Shown in pieces: positions 1 to 11,707 of a stretch of 64,000 nucleotides of DNA (within the stretch, counting starts at the first letter, position 1; every line of letters starts with the position of its first letter). The position numbers were made by a program, and so were the translations under genes. The stretch lies in assembly GCA_020796225.1 (NCBI GenBank), contig CM036764.1, forward strand, positions 21,528,733 to 21,592,732, written 5' to 3'. A model generated the notes under the pieces. The model saw only the letters and a program-made list of their open reading frames with translations, searched no databases and was not told where the DNA came from. Source of the stretch: Arion vulgaris (taxonomy: Eukaryota; Mollusca; Gastropoda; Stylommatophora; Arionidae).

Positions 1-3000
1 ATAGTTCCGATCATCCAGCCACTAAGACAACAACTTGTCAAATGCTAAATAGTTCACCAAACCACTAGTCACAAGACAAAACAGAAAACTACGACACTGT
101 ACAACAACTCCTGTCAAAATGTTAAAATAGTTCTCACCCAAACCACTAGATCAGCACAAGACAAAAACAGAAAACTACGACACTGTACAACAACTCCTGT
201 CAAAATGCTAAAATAGTTCTCACCCAAACCACTAGATCAGCACAAGACAAAAACAGAAAACTACGACACTGTACAACAACTCCTGTCAAAATGCTAAAAT
301 AGTTCTCACCCAAACCACTAGATCAGCCAAGACAAACGAAAACTACGACACTGTACAACAACTCTGTCAAAATGCTAAATAGTTCTCACCCAAACCACTA
401 GTCAGCACAGACAAAACAGAAAACTACGACACTGTACAACAACTCCTGTCAAAATGCTAAAATAGTTCTCACCCAAACCACTAGATCAGCACAAGACAAA
501 AACAGAAAACTACGACACTGTACAACAACTCCTGTCAAAATGCTAAAATAGTTCTCACCCAAACCACTAGATCAGCACAAGACAAAAACAGAAAACTACG
601 ACACTGTACAACAACTCCTGTCAAAATGCTAAAATAGTTCTCACCCAAACCACTAGATCAGCACAAGACAAAAACAGAAAACTACGACACTGTACAACAA
701 CTCCTGTCAAAATGTTAAAATAGTTCTCACCCAAACCACTAGATCAGCACAAGACAAAAACAGAAAACTACGACACTGTACAACAACTCCTGTCAAAATG
801 TTAAAATAGTTCTCACCCAAACCACTAGATCAGCACAAGACAAAAGCAGAAAACTACGACACTGTACAACAACTCCTGTCAAAATGCTAAAATAGTTCTC
901 ACCCAAACCACTAGATCAGCACAAGACAAAAACAGAAAACTACGACACTGTACAACAACTCCTGTCAAAATGCTAAAATAGTTCTCACCCAAACCACTAG
1001 ATCAGCACAAGACAAAAACAGAAAACTACGACACTGTACAACAACTCCTGTCAAAATGCTAAAATAGTTCTCACCCAAACCACTAGATCAGCACAAGACA
1101 AAAACAGAAAACTACGACACTGTACAACAACTCCTGTCAAAATGCTAAAATAGTTCTCACCCAAACCACTAGATCAGCACAAGACAAAAGCAGAAAACTA
1201 CGACACTGTACAACAACTCCTGTCAAAATGCTAAAATAGTTCTCACCCAAACCACTAGATCAGCACAAGACAAAAACAGAAAACTACGACACTGTACAAC
1301 AACTCCTGTCAAAATGTTAAAATAGTTCTCACCCAAACCACTAGATCAGCACAAGACAAAAACAGAAAACTACGACACTGTACAACAACTCCTGTCAAAA
1401 TGCTAAAATAGTTCTCACCCAAACCACTAGATCAGCACAAGACAAAAACAGAAAACTACGACACTGTACAACAACTCCTGTCAAAATGCTAAAATAGTTC
1501 TCACCCAAACCACTAGATCAGCACAAGACAAAAACAGAAAACTACGACACTGTACAACAACTCCTGTCAAAATGCTAAAATAGTTCTCACCCAAACCACT
1601 AGATCAGCACAAGACAAAAACAGAAAACTACGACACTGTACAACAACTCCTGTCAAAATGCTAAAATAGTTCTCACCCAAACCACTAGATCAGCACAAGA
1701 CAAAAACAGAAAACTACGACACTGTACAACAACTCCTGTCAAAATGTTAAAATAGTTCTCACCCAAACCACTAGATCAGCACAAGACAAAAACAGAAAAC
1801 TACGACACTGTACAACAACTCCTGTCAAAATGCTAAAATAGTTCTCACCCAAACCACTAGATCAGCACAAGACAAAAGCAGAAAACTACGACACTGTACA
1901 ACAACTCCTGTCAAAATGCTAAAATAGTTCTCACCCAAACCACTAGATCAGCACAAGACAAAAACAGAAAACTACGACACTGTACAACAACTCCTGTCAA
2001 AATGCTAAAATAGTTCTCACCCAAACCACTAGATCAGCACAAGACAAAAACAGAAAACTACGACACTGTACAACAACTGTCAAAATGCTAAAATAGTTCT
2101 CACCCAAACCACTAGATCAGCACAAGACAAAAGCAGAAAACTACGACAATGTACAACAACTCCTGTCAAAATGCTAAAATAGTTCTCACCCAAACCACTA
2201 GATCAGCACAAGACAAAAGCAGAAAACTACGACACTGTACAACAACTCGTAACACTAGATCGCCAAGAAAAGAATCGACATGTACAACAACTCATGTCAA
2301 ATCTCAGCCCAAACCACTAGATCAGCACAAGACAAAAACAGAAAACTACGACACTGTACAACAACTCCTGTCAAAATGCTAAAATAGTTCTCACCCAAAC
2401 CACTAGATCAGCACAAGACAAAACAGAAAACTACGACACCCTGTAAAGCAAATACTAAACACTAGATCAGCACAAGACAAAGCAGAAAACTACGACACTG
2501 TACAACAACTCGTCAAAACAAAATAGTTCTCACCCAAACCACTAGATCAGCACAAGACAAAAACAGAAAACTACGACACTGTACAACAACTCCTGTCAAA
2601 ATGCTTAAAATAGTTCTCAACACTTCAGAGCAAACACTAGACTTACCAACTAGGAACGATCAAAGACAAACAGAAAACTACGACACTGTACAACAACTCC
2701 TGTCAAAATGCTAAAATAGTTCTCACCCAAACCACTAGATCAGCACAAGACAAAAACAGAAAACTACGACACTGTACAACAACTCCTGTCAAAATGCTAA
2801 AATAGTTCTCACCCAAACCACTAGATCAGCACAAGACAAAAGCAGAAAACTACGACACTGTACAACAACTCCGAGTAACACTAGATCAGCACAAGACAAA
2901 AACAGAAAACTACGACACTGTACAACAACTCGTAACATAGATCAGCACAAGACAAAAACAGAAAACTACGACACTGTACAACAACTCGGTAACACTAGAT

Positions 3001-3112
3001 CAGCACAAGACAAAAACAGAAAACTACGACACTGTACAACAACTCGGTAACACTAGATCAGCACAAGACAAAAGCAGAAAACTACGACACTGTACAACAA
3101 CTCGGTAACGGC
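1..3112. repeat. 86-bp satellite array derived from a LINE 3' end
   Basis: About 35 head-to-tail units, period 86 bp (units start at 541, 627 and so on), cut by the window's left edge. Units are nearly identical from about 420 to 2080; changes are mostly C/T in ATGCTAAAA and A/G in ACAAAAACAG. From 2240 on, units are irregular, and the last four (2870-3110) are shortened to about 57 bp. One frame of each unit reads IVLTQTTRSAQDKSRKLRHC, which matches the LINE C-terminus at about 62.9 kb (KITIAQATRTEQDK..NRKPRH). The right end (GTAACGGCGTGAAGAC, then GAAGAAG) also matches that LINE's terminus. The period is not a multiple of 3, so the array itself is not coding. Confidence 0.95.
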
Positions 3113-3660
3113 GTGAAGACAAAAGAAGAAGCATATAGATTTCTATAATTATTGCATGAGTATCCATGAAAATTATTGCCACCTTGTTACATGATGTATG
3201 ACTCCAGGCGTTCAACTATTAACCTCTTTTCTTTAAAACCGTTTTTTCTGTCATAATTTCACTTTGATCTTCCCTCTCTATGCACAGTGATATATAGCCT
3301 CCAGTTATTAGGAATGTCTGCAAAAGTACACATTTTTCTTAATTCCACTATTGATCTTTCTGTGCTATACAGAATATGGCCTCCAGCTTCCTGAAATTCA
3401 CTTCAATGTCTTCATCATTCGTATCATCTCTCTTGCACACACTCTTAAGCAGAATTAAAGGCCGACCTCGAGATATCCATCCCGTCTGCAATAACTCACG
3501 AGGGATCCATCCGTCTGTAACTCAAGGAGTCTATTGTTATTTTGTCATCAACCATCCTGTAAGTGTTCCCTAACGATCTCACTCTACGAGCGCAGCAAAT
3601 GCTTTTATGATAATACTCAATTGATTGAATGCGTTAAATGACCATCCTTATTACACTTCG
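3113..3660. other. No recognised gene
   Basis: AT-rich DNA between the 86-bp array and a SINE. Pyrimidine-rich tracts and two short open frames (3376-3573 and one overlapping the array edge) have no recognisable product. Confidence 0.5.
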
Positions 3661-3661
3661 A

Positions 3662-3875
3662 CTGCCCGTCTGCCCAGCGTGTTCGTAGCGCGTTGGACTA
3701 CGGGTGACTATCCCTCTGTGTGTGCGGGTTCAATTCCGAGGGATGGCAGAAAAAGCCACAGATTCCCCAGATTTACGGTGTTCGTGGCACCGAACAGAAG
3801 GGTTACAATGTCTATGGCACCGAGCCGAAGAGTTGAAAAGCTCAAGTGTTTCTGGATCAGAAAAAAAAAAAAAAA
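3662..3875 (+). mobile_element. tRNA-derived SINE with poly-A tail (family P)
   Basis: The head has an A-box-like TAGCGCGTTGGACTA and a B-box-like CGGGTTCAATTCC, then a body with GGCACCGAAC and GGCACCGAGC motifs, ending in a pure A tract (3861-3876). It is flanked by a 12-bp target-site duplication with one mismatch (ATTACACTTCGA at 3650-3661, ATTACACTTTGA at 3876-3887). Other copies lie at 8631-8831 (minus) and about 32000-32210. The two overlapping open frames here are SINE body, not genes. Confidence 0.9.
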
Positions 3876-3887
3876 ATTACACTTTGA

Positions 3888-4090
3888 TTAAGAACCATGT
3901 GTGTTGTGATCTCTTTTCTACAGAAGAATATCTTAATGGTAAGTAGAGCACAATCTAATGTTATTTTGAAGATTATAAACATTTTAAAGACATTTAATTA
4001 ATTTTTTTTTAATGAATGTTTCTCGGACAGAGTGTTTGCAGCTTACTCATATTGATTTAAAAATGCTAGGATTCATTTATGTTTTCAATT
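3888..4090. other. AT-rich spacer
   Basis: Short AT-rich spacer between the SINE's duplication and the 30-bp array. Nothing recognised. Confidence 0.5.
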
Positions 4091-6103
4091 CAAATACTGG
4101 ACCTACGTTTTATAATCCATCTCTGTTATGACCTACGTTTTATAATCCGTCTCTGTTATGGAATTACGTTTTATAATCCATCTCTGTTATGGAGTTACGT
4201 TTTATAATCCATATCTGTTATGGAATTACGTTTTATAATCCATCTCTGTTATGACCTACGTTTTATAATCCGTCTCTGTTATGACCTACGTTCTATAATC
4301 CGTCTCTGTTATGACCTACGTTTTATAATCCGTCTCTGTTATGGAATTACGTTTTATAATCCATCTTTGTTATGACCTACGTTTTATAATCCGTCTCTGT
4401 TATGACCTACGTTTTATAATCCATCTCTGTTATGGAATTACGTTTTATAATCCGTCTCTGTTATGACCGACGTTTTATAATCCGTCTCTGTTATGACCTA
4501 CGTTTATAATCCGTCTCTGTTATGACCTACGTTTTATAATCCGTCTCTGTTATGACCTACGTTTTATAATCCGTCTCTGTTATGAATTACGGTTTATAAT
4601 CCGTCTCTGTTATGACCTACGTTTTATAATCCATCTCTGTTATGACCTACGTTCTATAATCCGTCTCTGTTATGACCTACGTTTTATAATCCGTGTCTGT
4701 TATGACCTACGTTTTATAATCCGTCTCTGTTATGACCTACGTTTTATAATCCGTCTCTGTTATGACCTACGTTCTATAATCCGTCTCTGTTATGACCTAC
4801 GTTTTATAATCCGTCTCTGTTATGACCTACGTTTAATAATCCGTCTCTGTTATGACCTACGTTTTATAATCCGTCTCTGTTATGACCTACGTTTTATAAT
4901 CCGTCTCTGTTATGACCTACGTTTTATAATCCATCTCTGTTATGACCTACGTTCTATAATCCGTCTCTGTTATGACCTACGTTTTATAATCCGTCTGTTA
5001 TGACCTACATTTTTTAATTCCGTCTCTGTTATGACCTACGTTTATAATTCGCTCTGTTATGACACTACGTTTTATAATCCGTCTCGATGATCCTACGTTT
5101 ATCACGTCTTTTATGACCTACGTTTTCTAACGTCTCTTTACGAGCCACGTTTTTTAATCCGTCTCTGTTATGACCACCTTTATAATCGCCCCTCTGCTAT
5201 GATTCTACGTTGACTATAATCCGTCTCTGTTTTAATTACGGTTATGCAAATCCGTTCTCTGTTATGACCTGACGATTATAATGCCCGCGGGTTATGACCT
5301 TCGTTTATAATCCGTTCTTGTTGTGACCTCACAAATTTTATAATCCGTCTTGTTATGAATCTACGTTTTATAATCCGTTCTGTTATGACCTTACGTTTTA
5401 TAATCCGTCTCCTGTTTGACTACTTTTATTAATCCGTCTCTGTTATGACCTAGGTTTTATAATCCGTCTCTGTTATGACCTACGTTCTATAATCCGTCTC
5501 TGTTATGACCTACGTTTTATAATCCGTCTCTGTTATGACCTACGTTTTATAATCCGTCTCTGTTATGACCTACGTTTTATAATCCGTCTCTGTTATGACC
5601 TACGTTTTATAATCCGTCTCTGTTATGACCACATTTTATAATCCGTTCTGTTATGACCTACGTTTTATAATCCATGTTGTTATGACCTACGTTTTATAAT
5701 CCATCTCTGTTATGACCTACGTTTTATAATCCGTCTCTGTTATGAATTACGTTCTATAATCCGTCTCTGTTATGACCTACGTTTTATAATCCGTCTCTGT
5801 TATGACCTACGTTTTATAATCCGTCTCTGTTATGACCTACGTTTTATAATCCGTCTCTGTTATGACCTACGTTTTATAATCCATCTCTGTAATGACCTAC
5901 GTTTTATAATCCGTCTCTGTTATACCTACGTTTATAATCCGTCTCTGTTATGACCTACGTTTTATAATCCGTCTCTGTTATGAACTACGGTTTATAATCC
6001 GTCTCTGTTATGACCTACGTTTATAATCCGTCTCTGTTATGACCTACGTTTTATAATCCGTCTCTGTTATGACCTACGTTTTATAATCCGTCTCTGTTAT
6101 GAC
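4091..6103. repeat. 30-bp satellite array (about 66 units)
   Basis: Exact 30-bp period with core ACGTTTTATAATCC(G/A)TCTCTG followed by TTATGACCT. Early units carry GGAATT in place of GACCT, giving a higher-order mix. The stretch 4990-5450 is rich in indels and off-consensus units, while both sides are near-perfect. No long frame is open on either strand. Confidence 0.95.
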
Positions 6104-6108
6104 TAAGA

Positions 6109-6344
6109 ATTCTTCTTCCAACGCTTCATACCGACCAGATATTAATCACTCTGTGTGATTTGTATGTGATCTGAGCCTAAGAGGTGTGTCAGTTATGCGT
6201 CTACAAGTAGTCAGCACATCCGATTTATGCGATGATTTTTATTTACTAGGGTAGCTTCCCTAGGTCTTACATCAGTCGCCTCTTACTACATGTCTTGTAG
6301 GTCGCAGTGGTACTATTCTTTGCTTCGCTGGTGGGCTCCGGCAG
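6109..6344 (-). mobile_element. SINE family A, minus orientation
   Basis: Reads on the minus strand from the CCGG-rich head through GTCGTAAGAGGCGAC to a 3' end near CATATGGAGCGTT and a GAA-type tail (TTCTTC at 6111). The core holds the palindromic arms GTCG..CGAC. Other family A/B copies: 12440, 14343, 18092, 20195, 20847, 25390, 34331, 45353, 47941, 52958 and 60472. Confidence 0.8.
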
Positions 6345-6431
6345 ACTAAAATTAGACCCACCAACATTAATATCATGAATCTTTACAAATATTACCGATA
6401 GTTCTAAACGAGAAACGAATTGATTCTCTTT

Positions 6432-6433
<2 letters not shown>

Positions 6434-6465
<32 letters not shown>

Positions 6466-6484
6466 AGGAAAGAAAGAGAGAGAG
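6434..6484. repeat. (GA)n microsatellite
   Basis: Imperfect GA dinucleotide tract with AAAG interruptions. Confidence 0.9.
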
Positions 6485-6926
6485 GCGAGTATCTAGTCCC
6501 ACTCTACAGTGACTCCTTGCGCATGCTAATTACTTATTGTATGTGGTTTTACATTGTCACCTAATGTTACAAACTATCATCATTAATAATATGATGACTT
6601 GTGGAATTGAATAGGGAACACCGGTTCTAAGAAGGGAGTGCACTATCTACTACACTATTGCTGCTCTTATTACATCAAGACCCACCACTTAATTTTGGAT
6701 ACAGACCTGATGAAGACCTAAGCTATAAACACGTGAAGGTCCTTTGGACTAAACTACTCCAGCTCTAACTATACTTGACAACATGTCTCCAATAACAAAA
6801 TATGAGGCCACGAGGACTGTGTGGTCATGAGAACTGTGATGACCTAAATTGCAGCTTTCCACCCTTTTTGTGTCTTCGTTCTTCTGTCATAAGATTGCAT
6901 CAGCAATTGCACAGCCAAGGGGAAGG
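6485..6926. other. No recognised gene
   Basis: Mixed-composition DNA between the GA tract and the next SINE. No open frame or repeat that I recognise. Confidence 0.4.
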
Positions 6927-7205
6927 GGGGTGGTCTCTGTGGCTAAGTGGTTAAGTCCTTCCCTTGAGTTCCGAAGATCGTGAGTTTGAATCCAGATCTC
7001 ACCTTTCCGTTGAGTGCATTTTTTCCAGAGACCCATCAGATTTTGCGGGCACTACGGGCACTCGGACTACGGGCACTACGGAGCCTACGGCACTACTTTG
7101 TGGAATGTTCTCGACAGGTTGGTGCCATTTCTGTTGAGAGGACCAGCCATATGGGATAAATCCCAGTGCAATGAAGTCAGTTCTTCGGCTTTAGACCAAC
7201 AATAG
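6927..7205 (+). mobile_element. tRNA-derived SINE family G
   Basis: Head with A-box-like TGTGGCTAAGTGGTTAAG and B-box-like GTGAGTTTGAATCC, body with GTGCCATTTCTG and ATGGGATAAA, end near AATGAAGTCAGTTC. An internal stretch at 7046-7096 is a small tandem of GGGCACTACG-like units not seen in the other copies. Related copies: 8298-8495 (minus), 26980-27210, 27480-27665 (minus), 27750-27985, and a head fragment at 39893-39965. Confidence 0.8.
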
Positions 7206-7689
7206 CTTTAATAAACCGTATGATTATCTGCAGGTTATCCAATGAGTCTACCATGTTCCGTAGTAGCGGTTAATAATTTGTCTCAATTTATAATCTATAA
7301 AATTGAAAACCATGTTCTACAGCCACTTGTTTCAGTTCACAAGTTGCGTATATATGTCTCACCAAATGAAATTTGGTTTCTTTCTGTATACATGATACTT
7401 GATCTGTTGTATTCTGCTCGGAGCAAGAGAACAATGGTTTGTTTTGTACGTGACATTTAGTGGTAGCGTTCTATGGAGTCTCGCATCCAGATTTGAGGGT
7501 CTAATTATTCTACATCGCAACGGTTCATAAATTCTGCTTTTGTCATAACTTTTCATTTATATTATATTGATATTTTCAATCTGATTGAGTGATGCATTCT
7601 CCATGCCAAAAATGTAGTTTGTCAGTTTCTGCCTTTCTATCTGATGTGAACCGTCATTTAAATGTAATTTTACACTGCAGATTTTCATC
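7206..7689. other. No recognised gene
   Basis: AT-rich unique-looking DNA. Short open frames on both strands (7242-7460, 7359-7556) show no family resemblance. Confidence 0.4.
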
Positions 7690-7905
7690 ATAATTATCAG
7701 AACATTGCCACCCTAACAGTCCTTCGAAATTTCGTTCTCTCATAGGCCAGATGTCCTGTCTCTGCAGCTGTCATGTTCAAACCATCAGTTACATCCTGAA
7801 TCCATCTTCTCCATGGTCTTCCTCTTTTTCTCTTTGCCGTATGCCTCCATCCATGATGGTCTTCTCCAGCCCTTTATGTCTTTTTATGTCCAAAATATCT
7901 CAATT
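7690..7905 (-). pseudogene. RTE-like LINE ORF2 C-terminal relic
   Basis: On the minus strand this matches the better-preserved copy at 22008-22260 (GLEKTI..GRPRRRWIQDVSD). Frameshifts break the frame here. In LINEs this box lies downstream of the reverse transcriptase. No other part of the element is visible nearby. Confidence 0.7.
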
Positions 7906-8297
7906 TTCTCTTTCTTATTTGTAGCATCAACCAGTTTTCCTTTATTTTGAGTTTTTTTTCTGGATAGATCTATTTGTTCTCTTCTCTGTTCATGATATAC
8001 GAAGAACTCTTCTGTAACACTTATATTCAAAAGCACTTATATGTTTTCAACTGCTTTATTCCACTGCAGACTTTAGACCGTTAACATGTCAACACATTAA
8101 TTTGTCTTCTGATCTCTTCTTTCAGTTTCATATACCACTGACTTCTCTTAAGTTAGACTTAGTAATACAAGAAGATATAGTCTAGTGTTCATACCTCTGT
8201 AGTTTGCTTGTTTATTTCTCAATACGACGCTGCTGTTGAGAACAAAGAATGCTGAATCGTTCATTCTCAGTCCTTCTTCTTTCGATATTTTTGGTTA
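7906..8297. other. No recognised gene
   Basis: T-rich DNA, possibly more decayed LINE sequence upstream of the C-terminal relic on the minus strand. I could not align it to another copy. Confidence 0.3.
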
Positions 8298-8495
8298 AAG
8301 GATTGACTTTATTGCAGCGAGTTTCCCAAAATAGTAGGTCCATCTCCCACAGAAACGGCTCATAACCTGTAGAGTATTACACAGAGCACGAACTCATGAG
8401 TTCTAGCAACAGTTTTAGAAATCTGGAAAAAATGCACCGGTAAACTTGTTGTGGTTTGAATTTGAACTCACGACGTTCATAGCGCAAAGCAAACC
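8298..8495 (-). mobile_element. SINE family G copy, minus orientation
   Basis: On the minus strand the head is at about 8440-8495 (B-box-like GAGTTCAAATTC), followed by the TGCATTTTTTCCAG and GAGCACGAACT.. body shared with other family members, ending near GCTGCAATAAAGTC. Confidence 0.65.
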
Positions 8496-8630
8496 AATAA
8501 ATGTACCTGACGTAAAATTATCCGATTAATTTTGATATAAAACTATAATATAATTATAGACCGTGCAATTTGGAAACAGATAAAAGTAAAATACATTAGA
8601 AATATCGACAAGGGGGCGTAAACTCTCACT

Positions 8631-8831
8631 TTTTTTCCGATCCAGAAGCACTTTAGTTTTCAGCTTTTCGGCTCGGTGCCATGGACATCGTAACCCTTTG
8701 GTTCGGTGCCACGAACACCGTAAATCTGGGAAACCTGTGACTTTTCTGCCAACCCGTGGAATTGAACCCGCACTCAAAGAGGGCTAGTCACCCGTAGTCA
8801 AACTCGCTACGAACACGCTGGACAGGCGGGC
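8631..8831 (-). mobile_element. SINE family P copy, minus orientation, with target-site duplication
   Basis: Minus-strand copy of the element at 3662. Its poly-A tail appears as T residues at 8631-8637. The 9-bp duplication ACTCTCACT flanks it at 8622-8630 and 8832-8840. An 83-codon minus open frame across it is SINE body. Confidence 0.85.
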
Positions 8832-9174
8832 ACTCTCACTGTTTAAGAACCTTTTATTGATTGTTTCAAGCGGTCATAGCCACGCCAGATGTAGCCGATA
8901 ATTCTGGTGTCCTGAAATTGCTGAAATGAATTTACACCTCCCTGTGTTGATTGTAACTGAATAAGATTCGATCAAAAGAAGAATAAATCCTATCTTTATA
9001 ACCAAATAATAAATGTGTTTAGTTTATGCAGGGTTACAAAATGCCTGGATTCAACTAGCGTTATAATAATATACTGAATCATTATTGATTTTATCGATTG
9101 TATGAGTTGTACGATCTCGCCACATATGAAACCGTTGTATTTATAACAACAACAATAGTAGCAACTGTTACAAC

Positions 9175-9222
9175 AACTACTACTACTACTACTACTACTG
9201 CTGCTGCAACTACTACTGCTAG
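9175..9222. repeat. (CTA)n microsatellite, left part
   Basis: CTA/CTG trinucleotide tract. A family T SINE follows, and the same trinucleotide tract resumes beyond it. Confidence 0.9.
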
Positions 9223-9235
9223 TTAAAAAAATTAA

Positions 9236-9472
9236 TTGCATATCCTTTACAGGACTTTGCGAATCAACCCCAGCTTTTTAACGCTGTTTGTGATTTTTCC
9301 AGGCATTATTACGTTCAGTAGTTTGCCATTGCTTTCTGAACGGGTGGTATCATCGTCCCTTTGTTAAAATCCACGCAAACAATTTGCAACTAAACTGTCC
9401 ACAGCGTGATTCGAACTAAGAACGTCTGGGTAAATAGGCCGAGTCACTAACCCCTAAGCCACAGCCGCCACT
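9236..9472 (-). mobile_element. tRNA-derived SINE family T, minus orientation
   Basis: Minus-strand reading: tRNA-like head (GTGGCTTAGGGGTTAGTGAC, B-box-like AGTTCGAATCACG), then a core with the inverted repeat CGTTCAG..CTGAACG around TTTGCCATTGC, and a 3' end at GGATATGCAATTAA. Sister copies: 16060-16282, 55012-55252, 63186-63428 and 63906-64000. It sits inside a CTA microsatellite. Confidence 0.85.
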
Positions 9473-9569
9473 ACTACTACTACTACTACCACTAAACTTA
9501 CAACTACTACTGGTACCACTAATGCTTCCACTACTATATATCTACTACTACTACCACTACTACTTGTAA

Positions 9570-9603
<34 letters not shown>

Positions 9604-9780
9604 GCTGCGACTACTTTTACTAGTACTACTGCTACTACTTCTGTTAATACTATTATACTACTAATACTGTTACTACTTCTCCTACAATTGTTCTATTATA
9701 CAAAAACAACTTCTACTACTAATACTAGTATTACTACTGCTGTTGCTACTACTACTACTAATACTACTACTATTACTGTT
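9465..9780. repeat. (CTA)n-rich microsatellite tract, right part
   Basis: Imperfect CTA/ATA/CTG trinucleotide tract of about 300 bp. It ends at CTGTTTTTACTGATTC, where the left flank of the 32-bp array begins. Confidence 0.9.
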
Positions 9781-10019
9781 TTTACTGATTCAAAGTGTGT
9801 AATGCAGGCATTGAAGAGGGTCTCTGGTTAAGAGAGACCGGGTTGCAGCTAAGAAGTCCATTGCGATTAAGTCAATTTTTCATTGTCAAGTTTCCACAAG
9901 GAAACTCATGGTAAATCTAAATCTCATGGTTCCATATGATATTTTTTATGGATTCATTAATTTCATATTATCTTTTGATTTAGATCTCATTTTTTCCCAA
10001 ATTGAATTTATATCTGGTT

Positions 10020-11690
10020 CTTGAGTCCCACATTGACTCTGTGTCTGGATCTCATGGTCCCATATTGAATCCGTGTCTGGATCTCATGGTCCCATATTGA
10101 CTCCGTGTCTGGATCTCATGGTCCCATATTGACTCCGTGTCTGGATCTCATGGTCCCATATTGACTCCGTGTCTGGATCTCATGGTCCCATATTGACTCC
10201 GTGTCTGGATCTCATTGTCCCATATTGACTCCGTGTCTGGATCTCATTGTCCCATATTGACTCCGTGTCTGGATCTCATTGTCCCATATTGACTCCGTGT
10301 CTGGATCTCATGGTCCCATATTGACTCTGTGTCTGGATCTCATGGTCCCATATTGACTCCGTGTCTGGATCTCATGGTCCCATATTGACTCCGTGTCTGG
10401 ATCTCATGGTCCCATATTGACTCTGTCTGGATCTCATGGTCCCATATTGACTCCTGATCTGATCTCAGGTCCCATATTGACTCCGTGTCTGATCTCATGG
10501 TCCCATTTGACTCGTCTCTGGATCTCATGATACACTATTGACTCTCTAATCTGATCTCATTTCCACTTTACTCTCGTTCTACTGTGTCTACATTGACTTA
10601 CCTACTATTGACTGTTTTTCTGATTCAGTTGTAAGCACATTGGAGCTCTGTTGAAGATTGCACTAGAGTCCATTGCATTAGTCATTTCATTGTCAAGTTT
10701 CCACATTGACTCATGTCTAATCTCATTGTTCCATATTGATATGTTTGGATCTCATTAATTTCACATTACTTTGTTTTGATCTCATTTTCCCAATTAAATT
10801 TATTCTGGTTCTGGTCCCACATTGACTCTGTGTCTGGATCTCATGGTCCCATATTAAACTCCGTGTCTGGATCTCATGGTCCCATATTGACTCCGTGTCT
10901 GGATCTCATTGTCCCATATTGACTCCGTGTCTGGATCTCATTGTCCCATATTGACTCCGTGTCTGGATCTCATTGTCCCACATTGAATCCGTGTCTGGAT
11001 CTCATGGTCCCAATTGACTCGTGTCTGGATCTCATGGTCCCATATTGACTCCGTGTCTGGATCTCATTGTCCCAATTGACTCCGTGTCTGGATCTCATGG
11101 TCCCATATGAATCTGTGTCTGGATCTCATGGTCCCATATTGACTCCATGTCTGGATCTCATGGTCCCATATTGACTCCGTGTCTGGATCTCATAGTCCCA
11201 TATTGATCTGTGTCTGGATCTCATGGTCCCATATTGAATCCGTGTCTGGATCTCATGGTCCCATATTGACTCCGTGTCTGGATCTCATGGTCCCATATTG
11301 ACTCCATGTCTGGATCTCATTGTCCCATATAGAATCTGTGTCTGGATCTCATGGTCCCATATTGACTCCGTGTCTGGATCTCATGGTCCCATATTGATCG
11401 TGTCTGGATCTCATGTCCCATATGATCTGTGTCTGGATCTCATTGTCCCATATTGACTCCGTGTCTGGATCTCATGGTCCCATATGAATCGTGTCTGGAT
11501 CTCATGGTCCCATATTGACTCCGTGTCTGGATCTCTTTGGGTCCCATATAGACTCTGTGTCTGGATCTCATTGTCCCATATAGAATCTGTGTCTGGATCT
11601 CATGGTCCCATATTGACTCCGTGTCTGGATCTCATGGTCCCATATTGAATCCGTGTCTGGATTTCATAGTCCCATACTAACTTCCCGCTT
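10020..11690. repeat. 32-bp satellite array (about 45 units in two blocks)
   Basis: Period 32 bp, unit GTGTCTGGATCTCATGGTCC then CATATTGACTCC. Block 1 is 10020-10560, block 2 about 10810-11690, both near-identical. Common variants: CATTGTCCC for CATGGTCCC, GAATCC for GACTCC. The 10560-10810 insert is described separately. Open frames of about 60 codons on both strands are repeat artefacts. Confidence 0.95.
10560..10810. other. Block inside the array resembling its left flank (likely consensus artefact)
   Basis: Aligns across its whole length with the array's left flank (about 9770-10020), for example CTACTATT..CTGTTTTT..CTGATTC and CATTGTCAAGTTTCCAC, but with many indels and with fragments of the repeat unit (ATTGACT, GGATCTCATT) substituted in place. 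Confidence 0.7.
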
Positions 11691-11707
11691 GATCATACTG
11701 TCCCAGG

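Noticed and set aside
6940..7010. Functional tRNA gene
   Set aside because: A- and B-box-like motifs are present but no cloverleaf acceptor pairing is evident, and a SINE body follows; the same applies to the other tRNA-like heads.
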